The notes under the pieces: model-generated
Seen by the model: only the letters and a program-made list of their open reading frames with translations
The model's database searches: none
Told to the model about the DNA's origin: nothing
In this document: in pieces, positions 49,692 to 57,302 of the stretch
How positions within the stretch are numbered: position 1 is the first letter of the stretch
Layout: each line of letters starts with the position of its first letter
Source of the DNA: Brucella sp. BE17
GTDB taxonomy: Bacteria; Pseudomonadota; Alphaproteobacteria; Rhizobiales; Rhizobiaceae
Direction of reading: 5' to 3'
Assembly (NCBI RefSeq): GCF_039545455.1
Contig: NZ_CP154467.1
Location: forward strand, 1,302,001-1,366,000
DNA: 64,000 nucleotides
Program-made: the position numbers and the translations under genes

Positions 49692-50678
49692 ATGGGACTT
49701 TTGGTCGATGGCAAATGGCAGGATGTCTGGTACGATACCAAGAGCACGAAAGGCCGCTTCGAGCGCTCGAAATCGCAATTTCGCAATTGGATAACGGCTG
49801 ACGGCCAAGCTGGACCAACAGGAGAAGACGGGTTTAAAGCTGAGCCGGACCGTTATCATCTCTATGTGTCCTATGCCTGCCCCTGGGCGCATCGCACGCT
49901 GATTTTCCGCGCATTAAAAAAACTTGAACCCATCATATCCGTCTCCGTTGTCGATTACCTGATGGCAGAGGAAGGCTGGACTCTCTATGGCACCAGCGGC
50001 AGCACCGGCGACCCACTCTATGGGGCCAAACGGCTTTATGAAATTTATACGCGTGCAGACCCGCAATATTCCGGCCGCGTGACGGTTCCGGTTCTATGGG
50101 ACAAGCAGCGCGAAACCATCGTTTCCAACGAATCAGCCGACATCATCCGCATGTTCAACAGCGCCTTTGATGCGCATAGTGATGCATCGGTCGATTTTTA
50201 CCCTGAAGAACTGCGCAACGAGATCGATGCGCTCAACGATTTCATCTATCCCAATATCAACAATGGCGTTTACCGGGCAGGCTTTGCGACCACGCAGGAG
50301 GCTTACGACGAAGCTTTTACGCAATTATTCGAAGCTCTTGATGCGCTGGAAGAAAAGCTATCCCACCAGCATTACCTGACCGGCAGCCAGATCACGGAAG
50401 CCGACTGGCGGCTTTTCACCACCCTTGTGCGCTTCGATCCGGTTTATGTCGGTCATTTCAAGTGCAACAAGCGTCCCCTCGCCGATTATCCGAACCTGTG
50501 GAATTACGTGCTCGAACTTTATCAGGTACCCGGAGTAGCCGATACGGTTAATGTGGAGCATATCAAGGGGCATTATTATCAAAGTCACAAAACCATAAAC
50601 CCAACCGGCATTGTGCCCAAAGGGCCGCAAATTGATTATGCAGCACCACACGACCGTGATCGTTTTGCGCTGATCTGA
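49692..50678 (+). CDS. Glutathionyl-hydroquinone reductase-type glutathione transferase (Xi class)
   Basis: The 328-residue protein has the Xi-class active-site motif YVSYACPWAHRTLIFRAL with catalytic Cys at about residue 63, an N-terminal segment GRFERSKSQFRNWITADG, and a helical C-terminal domain with YPNINNGVYRAGFATTQEAYDEAFTQLFEALD. Members reduce glutathionyl-hydroquinones to hydroquinones with glutathione. The ATG at 49692 has AAGGAGATAGC upstream. It is monocistronic, followed by the ompW region. Confidence 0.94.
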   Translation: MGLLVDGKWQDVWYDTKSTKGRFERSKSQFRNWITADGQAGPTGEDGFKAEPDRYHLYVSYACPWAHRTLIFRALKKLEPIISVSVVDYLMAEEGWTLYGTSGSTGDPLYGAKRLYEIYTRADPQYSGRVTVPVLWDKQRETIVSNESADIIRMFNSAFDAHSDASVDFYPEELRNEIDALNDFIYPNINNGVYRAGFATTQEAYDEAFTQLFEALDALEEKLSHQHYLTGSQITEADWRLFTTLVRFDPVYVGHFKCNKRPLADYPNLWNYVLELYQVPGVADTVNVEHIKGHYYQSHKTINPTGIVPKGPQIDYAAPHDRDRFALI

Positions 50679-50755
50679 CGCCTGATAAAAACTGCGCTTT
50701 TTATGCAACAGTACGCTTGCGAATATTAGCGGATGCCCCATTCTGCTGCGGCTCT

Positions 50756-50769
50756 TTGATTTAGATCAA
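50756..50769. promoter_or_regulatory. Perfect FNR/FixK/FnrN-type box upstream of ompW
   Basis: TTGATTTAGATCAA is an exact match to the TTGAT-N4-ATCAA consensus of the CRP/FNR family of oxygen-responsive regulators. Its centre lies 87 bases before the ompW ATG. From knowledge of E. coli, ompW is controlled by FNR, so an anaerobic control of this OmpW is likely. Confidence 0.8.
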
Positions 50770-50849
50770 TGGGACGCAGCGCGACGCGGTTCAGATTGCC
50801 TTCATCACGACCCCCAAATCATGCGGGCCAAGACTGAAGGAGAGAGAAA

Positions 50850-51530
50850 ATGAACCGCTTCGCCAAGGGATTAATGGCTGCAACCGCGCTAAGTTTTGCA
50901 GCACCCGCAGCTTTTGCAGCCGATGCCGTTGTTGTGCAGCCCGCATCACAAATCGAGGCCGTGCCTCAAACGCTGTCACCCTGGCAGATTCGCGTTCGTG
51001 CGCTCGGCGTGATTGCGGAAAACTCCGGCCATGTGAATGGAGTTTCGGGTTCCGATCTTGACTATTCCAAGTCGATTACACCGGAACTCGATATCACCTA
51101 TTACTTCACCGACAATTTGGCCGCAGAACTGATCCTCGGCACAACCTATGCCAACATTAACGGTTCAGGCTCGATTTCAAGCCTTGGCAAGGTTGGCAAG
51201 ACATGGATTCTGCCTCCCACATTGACGTTGCAATACCACTTCACCAATTTCGGCGCTTTCAAGCCTTATATCGGCGCTGGCGTCAATTATACCATCTTCT
51301 ATAATCAGGATGCCGGCAGCGCTGACCGCCTGAAAGTCAAGAACACCTTTGGCGGTGCGCTTCAGGTCGGTTTCGACTATATGATCGATGAACATTGGGG
51401 TGTGAACTTCGACGTCAAGAAACTGTTCCTCGAACCAAAATTCGATGTAACAGTTGGTGGTCAGGAGATGACCGGCAAAGCCAAGCTCAATCCATGGCTG
51501 ATCGGTACGGGTATCACCTACCGCTTCTGA
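50850..51530 (+). CDS. ompW: OmpW-family outer membrane protein
   Basis: The 226-residue precursor has a signal peptide (NRFAKGLMAATALSFAAPAAFA, cleavage near residue 24-25) and an 8-strand beta-barrel pattern typical of OmpW: WQIRVRALGVIAENSG, ELDITYYFTDNLAAELILGTTYA, PTLTLQYHFTNFGAFKPYIGAGVNYTIFY and a C-terminal Phe in IGTGITYRF. OmpW forms a narrow hydrophobic channel in the outer membrane. It has its own terminator, and a perfect FNR-type box upstream. Confidence 0.93.
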   Translation: MNRFAKGLMAATALSFAAPAAFAADAVVVQPASQIEAVPQTLSPWQIRVRALGVIAENSGHVNGVSGSDLDYSKSITPELDITYYFTDNLAAELILGTTYANINGSGSISSLGKVGKTWILPPTLTLQYHFTNFGAFKPYIGAGVNYTIFYNQDAGSADRLKVKNTFGGALQVGFDYMIDEHWGVNFDVKKLFLEPKFDVTVGGQEMTGKAKLNPWLIGTGITYRF

Positions 51531-51540
51531 TAAAGACATC

Positions 51541-51561
51541 GGGCGCGAAAGCGCCCTTTTT
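51541..51561 (+). terminator. Intrinsic terminator of ompW
   Basis: Stem GGGCGC / GCGCCC with a GAAA tetraloop, then five T, beginning 11 bases after the ompW stop. Confidence 0.9.
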
Positions 51562-51562
51562 C

Positions 51563-52018
51563 TTACCATAAAGGCAGTGGTTCCTGATTTTGCAGAGCCT
51601 CCTGCAAACGTCGTTTTGTTGAGGGTGTCGTACCTTCGGGAAGAGCATCAAGGGAGAAGAAACCGCATTCGGCAATTTCCATATCCGGCAATCGCGGTGC
51701 CGTCTGCTCGAAATGCCGACAGATATAAAGCGCAACATGGTCACGTGGCGAGGCATGCGCATTTTTATAAAGTGCAAAAAGCTGCGGCGAGCTTTTTAAA
51801 ACGATATTGGCTTCCTCACGCAGTTCCTTTTCCAGCGCCTGTCCAAAGGTTTCTCCACGCTCGACACCACCGCCCGGCAATTGCCAGCCCGGCACATAGG
51901 TATGGCGGACCAGAAACACCAGATTCTTCTCTTCATCAAACACGATCGCGCGCACCCCAAGGGTCATGGGGCGCCGCAACAGAAAATAGGTATGAAAGAT
52001 AAAATGCCTAAGGCGCAT
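51563..52018 (-). CDS. NUDIX hydrolase
   Basis: The 151-residue protein has the Nudix box GGGVERGETFGQALEKELREEANI (residues about 50-73), matching the G-x5-E-x7-R-E-x2-E-E pattern, and a hydrophobic-start motif RLRHFIFHTYFLLRRPMTLGVRAIVFD common in alphaproteobacteria. It hydrolyses some nucleoside diphosphate linked to another group, but the substrate is unknown. The gene is convergent with ompW. Confidence 0.9.
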   Translation of the reverse strand: MRLRHFIFHTYFLLRRPMTLGVRAIVFDEEKNLVFLVRHTYVPGWQLPGGGVERGETFGQALEKELREEANIVLKSSPQLFALYKNAHASPRDHVALYICRHFEQTAPRLPDMEIAECGFFSLDALPEGTTPSTKRRLQEALQNQEPLPLW

Positions 52019-52119
52019 GCCGCCACTCCAGAGACGCGCTTTGCGACTGTAAAGGAATTGGTACGCGCATCAACAGAAAGTCGCAACAGCCGGTTTCGAT
52101 TTCACTGAGAATGCAGTAA

Positions 52120-53031
52120 ATGAATTCTATGTTTCGCCTCACGCATATTTCAGACATCCACCTTTCACCCCTGCCGCGTGTGCGCTATCGTGAACTCGCA
52201 TCCAAACGCATCACCGGTTACATCAACTGGTTGCGCACGCGCAAAGGTTCCATGACAGGAACTGTCCTCGACAGGCTCGTATCCGATATGCTGGCGCATT
52301 CACCAGACCATATTGCCGTGACCGGCGATCTGGTCAATCTGGCGCTTAATCTCGAAATCGATGTTGCCTGTGAATGGCTGACACGATTGGGTGCACCCGA
52401 TACAGTGTCGGTCGTCCCCGGCAATCACGACGCTTATGTTCCCGGTGCGCTCGACCGCTCCTGCCGTAAATGGGAACCATGGATGCGCGGCGATGGTATC
52501 GACAACAAAGGCAAGCGCCCACAATTTCCCTATATGCGTGCGCGTGGGCCTGTTGCGATGATCGGCGTCTCCTCGGCCCGTGCCACGGCCCCGTTCATGG
52601 CGAGCGGCGATTTTCTGTCCGCTCAAGCCAAACGACTGGGCAAAACGCTTGATGAAGCGGGCGCGCAAGGATTATTTCGTGTCGTGATGATCCATCATCC
52701 GCCGATCAGGGGGGCCACACCCGCCCATAAGCGCCTTTATGGTATTGGTCGTTTTCAGAAAGTCATTGCCAAACACGGTGCGGAACTGATCCTTCATGGT
52801 CATACGCATCTGGCAACACGCTATGAAATACCGGGATCAAACGGCCCTGTACCCGTGATTTGCGTCCCCTCCGCCAGTCAGAATTATGGCGGGCACAAAC
52901 CACCCGCACGATATAACATATTCAACATCGAGAAACGTGAGGACGGCTGGTCATGTGTTTGGGAACAGCGTGGCATCGCAGATCAAAGCGAGCGCATCCT
53001 GAAGCTTTCAGAGCAGCAGCTTTATGAATAA
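52120..53031 (+). CDS. Metallophosphoesterase
   Basis: The 303-residue protein has the calcineurin-like phosphoesterase motif set: THISDIHLSP, VTGDLVN, VPGNHDAY, MIHHPPI and LHGHTHLAT, giving the dinuclear metal site. It probably hydrolyses a phosphodiester or monoester; the substrate is unknown. It resembles the CpdA-type group by motif layout. A hairpin overlaps its stop codon, and leuA converges on it 37 bases away. Confidence 0.9.
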   Translation: MNSMFRLTHISDIHLSPLPRVRYRELASKRITGYINWLRTRKGSMTGTVLDRLVSDMLAHSPDHIAVTGDLVNLALNLEIDVACEWLTRLGAPDTVSVVPGNHDAYVPGALDRSCRKWEPWMRGDGIDNKGKRPQFPYMRARGPVAMIGVSSARATAPFMASGDFLSAQAKRLGKTLDEAGAQGLFRVVMIHHPPIRGATPAHKRLYGIGRFQKVIAKHGAELILHGHTHLATRYEIPGSNGPVPVICVPSASQNYGGHKPPARYNIFNIEKREDGWSCVWEQRGIADQSERILKLSEQQLYE

Positions 53032-53053
53032 GGCGGCAAAAATGCCGCCTTAT
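53028..53053. terminator. Hairpin at the end of the phosphoesterase gene, between convergent genes
   Basis: A perfect 11-bp stem ATAAGGCGGCA / TGCCGCCTTAT overlaps the stop codon; no T-run follows, so it is a weak terminator candidate for either convergent gene. Confidence 0.5.
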
Positions 53054-53068
53054 CAGAGATCCAAGCTA

Positions 53069-54799
53069 TTAAGCAGCAATCACCCGATTGGCGGCGGAGA
53101 CGATTGCCTCCAATGATGCGCTGACGATATTCTCATTGATGCCCACGCCAAACAGCTTACCGTCGGGATGCGCCATTTCGACATAGGAAATCGCCGAAGC
53201 GTCCGACCCCTGATTGAGCGAATGTTCGGAATAATCAACCACCGACATTTTCACGCCGAGATATTTGGACAGCGCGTCGACAAAACCGTCAATCGGGCCT
53301 GTTCCCCTGCCCTCGATGCTTCTGGTCGTGCCGTTATCCACGATCTCGGCGGTCAGGATACGCCGTCCCTTCTGCTCGGGATCGGGCATCGTGTGGTGGT
53401 CGACGAATTTGATCCGCGCCTCCGGCTGGACGACATAAAGTTCCTGAAAAGCATCGTAGATGCGCTTCGAGGGCAGTTCCTTGCCTTCCTCATCGGTGAT
53501 CTGCTGGATGATCTCGCGGAATTCCACCTGCAGATTGCGCGGCAGGTTCAAACCGTAATCGGCTTGCAGAATATAGGCGATGCCACCCTTGCCCGACTGC
53601 GAATTGATGCGGATGATTGCCTCATAGGAGCGGCCCACATCCTGCGGGTCGATCGGCAGATATGGCACTTCCCACACCGGCGAATTGGCGTGGCTGCGTG
53701 CTTTCATGCCCTTGTTGATCGCATCCTGATGCGAACCCGAAAAGGCCGTATAGACCAGTTCGCCGACATAAGGGTGCCGCTCGGCAATTTTCAACTGGTT
53801 GGAATATTCATAGACATCCTTCATGCGATTGATGTCGGTGCAATCGAGTTCCGGGTTGACGCCCTGCGTATACATGTTGAGCGCCAACGTCACCACATCG
53901 ACATTGCCGGTGCGCTCACCATTGCCGAACAGCGTGCCCTCGACACGATCCGCACCAGCCATCAGGCCTAATTCGGTCGCGGCAATACCGGTGCCCCGGT
54001 CGTTATGCGGGTGCAGCGAGATGATCAAGTTTTCGCGATTGTCGAGGTTTCGGCACATCCATTCGATCTGGTCGGCATAGATGTTGGGCGTGTTCATCTC
54101 CACTGTCGATGGCAGATTGACGATCAGCTTGTTGTCGGCAGTGGGCTTCACGATTTCAGTGACGGCATTGCAAATTTCCAGTGCCACTTCCAGCTCGGTA
54201 CCGGTAAAGCTTTCTGGAGAATACTGAAAGCGGTAGCCACTCCCCGGTGCCTTTGCTGCCATGTCCATGATCATCTTGGCGGCATCGGTCGCAATCTGCT
54301 TGATACCCGGCACATCCTTGGCAAACACCACACGACGCTGCAATTCACTGGTGGAATTATAAAAATGAATGATCGGCGTTTTTGCACCTTCCAGCGCCTC
54401 GAATGTGCGGGTGATGAGTTCCGGGCGGCATTGAACCAGCACCTGCAAATCGACATCATCGGGCACATTGCCCTGCTCAATCGCCCAGCGGCAGAAATCG
54501 AAATCAGTCTGCGAGGCGGACGGAAAACCAATCTCGATTTCCGGGAAGCCCATATCGACCAACAAGCGGAACATACGCTCCTTGCGATCATGCCCCATGG
54601 GGTCGATCAGCGCCTGATTGCCATCGCGCAGATCAACAGAACACCAGATCGGGGCTTTCTCGATACGCTTGGACGGCCATGTGCGGTCAGTCAGCTGAGC
54701 AACGGGGAAAGGCGCGTATTTGGAAGCGGCGTCCGGCATACCTTTGCGTGCCGTTGCCGAACTGGAAATTGTTTGCGGTGTCATGACAGTCTGATTCAT
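53069..54799 (-). CDS. leuA: 2-isopropylmalate synthase
   Basis: LeuA condenses acetyl-CoA and 2-oxoisovalerate in the first step of leucine synthesis. The 576-residue protein has the HMGL-like catalytic motif CSVDLRDGNQALIDP, ending with the C-terminal leucine-sensing domain (regulatory). SLHPHNDRGTGIAATELGLMAGADRVEGTLFGNGERTGNVDV carries the metal-binding His residues. The start at 54799 has GGGAGGAAACGAG upstream; an earlier codon at 54844 is not needed. The upstream leader looks like a Leu-dependent attenuator. Confidence 0.96.
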   Translation of the reverse strand: MNQTVMTPQTISSSATARKGMPDAASKYAPFPVAQLTDRTWPSKRIEKAPIWCSVDLRDGNQALIDPMGHDRKERMFRLLVDMGFPEIEIGFPSASQTDFDFCRWAIEQGNVPDDVDLQVLVQCRPELITRTFEALEGAKTPIIHFYNSTSELQRRVVFAKDVPGIKQIATDAAKMIMDMAAKAPGSGYRFQYSPESFTGTELEVALEICNAVTEIVKPTADNKLIVNLPSTVEMNTPNIYADQIEWMCRNLDNRENLIISLHPHNDRGTGIAATELGLMAGADRVEGTLFGNGERTGNVDVVTLALNMYTQGVNPELDCTDINRMKDVYEYSNQLKIAERHPYVGELVYTAFSGSHQDAINKGMKARSHANSPVWEVPYLPIDPQDVGRSYEAIIRINSQSGKGGIAYILQADYGLNLPRNLQVEFREIIQQITDEEGKELPSKRIYDAFQELYVVQPEARIKFVDHHTMPDPEQKGRRILTAEIVDNGTTRSIEGRGTGPIDGFVDALSKYLGVKMSVVDYSEHSLNQGSDASAISYVEMAHPDGKLFGVGINENIVSASLEAIVSAANRVIAA

Positions 54800-54874
54800 T
54801 TCTCGTTTCCTCCCGGCTTCAAACGGCATTGAGCCTTTGAGCACGGTCTTTCAATCATCGATAAGATTTTTGGG

Positions 54875-54940
54875 AAAGGAGCACAAGCGGCGGGACCGAA
54901 GATCGACCGCCGAACGCTCCTTTCAACGAGCCCGGCGGTC
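54875..54940 (-). promoter_or_regulatory. leuA leader attenuator: mutually exclusive hairpins
   Basis: On the minus strand arm A (GACCGCCG, 54933-54940) can pair with arm B (CGGCGGTC, 54905-54912). Alternatively B (54907-54912) pairs with C (CCGCCG, 54888-54893), enclosed by AAAGGAGC / GCTCCTTT (54916-54923, 54875-54882). The two folds exclude each other. No U-tract follows the second hairpin, so how it stops transcription is open. Confidence 0.7.
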
Positions 54941-55039
54941 GCCGCTAAGGCCGAGGGTAAGAAGCGAGTTTAGAACGCAGACATCAATGCGCGCGCCTTG
55001 GGCGGCAGCATTGTGTTCCAGAGAGGTGGCGTTCTTCAT
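54923..55039 (-). CDS. Leu-rich leader peptide of leuA (38 aa)
   Basis: A short frame starts with ATG at 55039 (an in-frame ATG two codons earlier is possible) and ends with TGA at 54923. Residues 23-31 read LNSLLTLGL: five Leu codons in nine. The last codons lie in arm A of the attenuator, and the stop overlaps the next hairpin arm. This is the layout of ribosome-mediated attenuation. Ribosomes held at Leu codons would leave arm A free to form the antiterminator; ribosomes reaching the stop would cover it. No protein function is expected. Confidence 0.68.
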   Translation of the reverse strand: MKNATSLEHNAAAQGARIDVCVLNSLLTLGLSGDRRAR

Positions 55040-55061
55040 AATCATGCATACGCTTTTACAC

Positions 55062-55079
55062 GCACGGTTTGTCCCGTGC
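55062..55079. promoter_or_regulatory. Inverted repeat upstream of the leuA leader peptide
   Basis: GCACGG and CCGTGC flank a 6-base spacer, 23 bases upstream of the leader peptide start and inside the region where the promoter should be. It may be an operator or a transcript hairpin. Confidence 0.4.
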
Positions 55080-55095
55080 AAGCCGCTATTTGTAC

Positions 55096-56004
55096 TCAGG
55101 CAAAAGGAACAGAACTTGTACCGGGCGGCAGTTTGGCTTCATCTTCCGGCTCGACATGAATAACCACCCGTGCACTGTCTATCTGCGCTTTGACGGCCTC
55201 CTCAATCCGGTCGCAGATGATGTGCGCGGCACCTACGCTCATATCGGCTGCAACAACAAGATGAAACTCGATGAACGTCACGCGACCGGCAATGCGGGTT
55301 TTGAGATCGTGAACCTCGATGGCGCCGCCCGCATTGGCTGAAATAATGTCACGGATGCGCATTTCCTCTGCCGGTTCCACGCCCTTATCCATCAGGCCCT
55401 GCACAGACGTGTTAATCACCTTCCAGCCCTGCCACAGGATATTGACGGCAACCAGAAGCGCCAGCAGAGGGTCGAGGATCGCCCAGCCGGTCACAACCGA
55501 ACCGACAAGGCCGACCAGAACGCCTGCAGAAGTAAAGACATCGGTCATGATGTGCTGGCCGTCAGCTTCCAGTGCCGGTGAACGGGCCTGACGTCCGGTG
55601 CGAATCAGAAGCAAGGCCCAGAGACAGTTAATAGCCGCAGCGGCCGTATTGATCCCAAGGCCTAGCCATGGTTCGTCCATTATTCGTGGTGTTTCCAGCG
55701 CGAACCACGCTTCGCGGAAGATCAGCAGCGCCGCCACACTGATCAGCACACCTTCGACAACGGCGGAAATATATTCGGCCTTGTGATGGCCGAAAGGATG
55801 ATTGCCATCAGCAGGAAGATAGCTGACGCTGATCGCCCACCATGCACCGATCGCAGCAATCACATTGACGATAGATTCCAGTGCATCCGAATAGAGTGCC
55901 ACGGAGCCTGTCAGCATATAGGCTACGTATTTTAGCCCCATTACGCCCAGCGCAACAGGGATCGACCATGCGGCAAGCCGCCGAACTTTTAAACTCGCAT
56001 CCAT
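55096..56004 (-). CDS. Cation diffusion facilitator metal transporter (first of a divergent pair)
   Basis: The 302-residue protein has six membrane helices and a cytoplasmic C-terminal domain. Metal-site residues are seen in TM2 (LYSDALESIVNV) and TM5 (HIMTDVFTS), with the CDF signature ALYSDALESIVNVIAAIG. The His-rich loop is short (NHPFGHHKAEY). The C-terminal part contains EVHDLKTRIAGRVTFIEFHLVV. It exports a divalent metal (Zn, Fe, Mn or Co) in exchange for protons; the metal is not certain. It is transcribed divergently from a second CDF gene 347 bases away. Confidence 0.9.
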   Translation of the reverse strand: MDASLKVRRLAAWSIPVALGVMGLKYVAYMLTGSVALYSDALESIVNVIAAIGAWWAISVSYLPADGNHPFGHHKAEYISAVVEGVLISVAALLIFREAWFALETPRIMDEPWLGLGINTAAAAINCLWALLLIRTGRQARSPALEADGQHIMTDVFTSAGVLVGLVGSVVTGWAILDPLLALLVAVNILWQGWKVINTSVQGLMDKGVEPAEEMRIRDIISANAGGAIEVHDLKTRIAGRVTFIEFHLVVAADMSVGAAHIICDRIEEAVKAQIDSARVVIHVEPEDEAKLPPGTSSVPFA

Positions 56005-56351
56005 GGCGAACCTTTGATTGCTTCCTCTGATCTTTAAAGCGGATCAGCTCAAAACACGCATCGCTGTGATATTCATGCTCTGCCGGCACAGGGACTATGC
56101 CTTTTCAGGTCATTGGCCTTTCTATAGCCCGGATAATAATCGTTTCGCACCCCTGTTTTTACACAGTTACCGGATTAATTTCTCCTGCAAATGCAAGGCA
56201 TTACAGTTGCAAATGCGTTGCGAAACCAGCTCTCGAAAAAATGTAAGGATATCATTGCGATTTGCCTGTTACAGTACGCGGTGACATGATCGCGACCTCG
56301 ATCAACCCGCACGGGAGGATAAAATTACAGTTCGCAATGAGGTGGTTATAA
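56005..56351. other. 347-base divergent gap between two CDF transporter genes
   Basis: TGCAAATGC occurs twice as a direct repeat (56186-56194 and 56208-56216) with start-to-start spacing of 22 bases, two helical turns, upstream of the plus-strand CDF gene. No coding frame or RNA gene is apparent. Confidence 0.5.
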
Positions 56352-57260
56352 ATGCAGCGCTATGCGCCATTTGAACAAATCGTCCTGCGGCGCTCTATAT
56401 GGGTGACCGTCTTAATCGGCGCTTTCAGTATTGTTTTCGGCCTCTTTATCGGCTCCGGCTCGATCATCTTTGACGGAATATTCTCTTCCATCGATGCCGC
56501 CATGACGGTCGTTGCCCTTCAGGTCACAAAGCTTGTCAGCAATGAAACCACGCCACGTTTTCAGCGCGGTTTCTGGCACATGGAACCAATCATTCTGTTT
56601 CTGAACGGCGGCACGCTCATCATTCTGTGCTTTTATGCCTTCATCGGATCGATCTCGACCATTCTGCAAGGCGGACATGAGATCGCCTTCGACTGGGCGG
56701 CAATCTACGTCTTTCTGCTCTGTATCGTCTGCTTCGCCATGATGATCTATGAACGGCGCATCAACCGCCGCATCCGCTCAGAATTCATCAAGATCGACGC
56801 CCTCAACTGGCTGGTAACTGCCCTCATCAGTCTTGCCTTGCTGATGGCGTTTGCCTGCGCCTGGCTGATGCAAGGCACAGGTTTTGAGCCTTACATGCCC
56901 TATGTCGATCCGGTGATCCTGCTTGTCCTTTCAGCCGTCATGATCTTCATGCCGCTCAGCACTGTGCGCAAGGCTGTGCGCGAAATCCTGCTGATGACGC
57001 CCGAACGTATGGATCTGCGCGTGCGCGAAATCATGGACCGCATGCAGGAGAAATATGGCTTCAAGGATTACGCCAGCTACGTGGTCAAGGTCGGTCGCGC
57101 CAAATTCATCGAGCTACATATCGTGCTGCCGGAAGATTTTCCGATCGCATCCATTGCCACGCTGGATGCGATCCGCGCCGATATCAGTGAGCAAATCGGC
57201 GGAGCGGGGCCGCAACGCTGGATCACAATGAGTTTTACCGGCGACGAAACATGGGTCTGA
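56352..57260 (+). CDS. Cation diffusion facilitator metal transporter (second of a divergent pair)
   Basis: The 302-residue protein has the CDF layout with TM2 segment SGSIIFDGIFSSIDAAMTVVALQV and TM5 SEFIKIDALNWLVTALISLALL; the cytoplasmic domain ends with FIELHIVLPEDFPIASIATLDAIRADI. The TM2/TM5 metal-site residues differ from those of the neighbour, which suggests a different metal or a divergent role. It has a bidirectional terminator shared with trpEG. Confidence 0.87.
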   Translation: MQRYAPFEQIVLRRSIWVTVLIGAFSIVFGLFIGSGSIIFDGIFSSIDAAMTVVALQVTKLVSNETTPRFQRGFWHMEPIILFLNGGTLIILCFYAFIGSISTILQGGHEIAFDWAAIYVFLLCIVCFAMMIYERRINRRIRSEFIKIDALNWLVTALISLALLMAFACAWLMQGTGFEPYMPYVDPVILLVLSAVMIFMPLSTVRKAVREILLMTPERMDLRVREIMDRMQEKYGFKDYASYVVKVGRAKFIELHIVLPEDFPIASIATLDAIRADISEQIGGAGPQRWITMSFTGDETWV

Positions 57261-57267
57261 TAATGAA

Positions 57268-57293
57268 AAAGAGCGGAGAATATCCGCTCTTTT
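57268..57293. terminator. Bidirectional terminator, CDF gene / trpEG
   Basis: Perfect 10-bp stem AAAGAGCGGA / TCCGCTCTTT with a 5-base loop; four T follow on the plus strand and five T on the minus strand, so it can end both convergent transcripts. Confidence 0.9.
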
Positions 57294-57302
57294 CCCTGAT
57301 CA

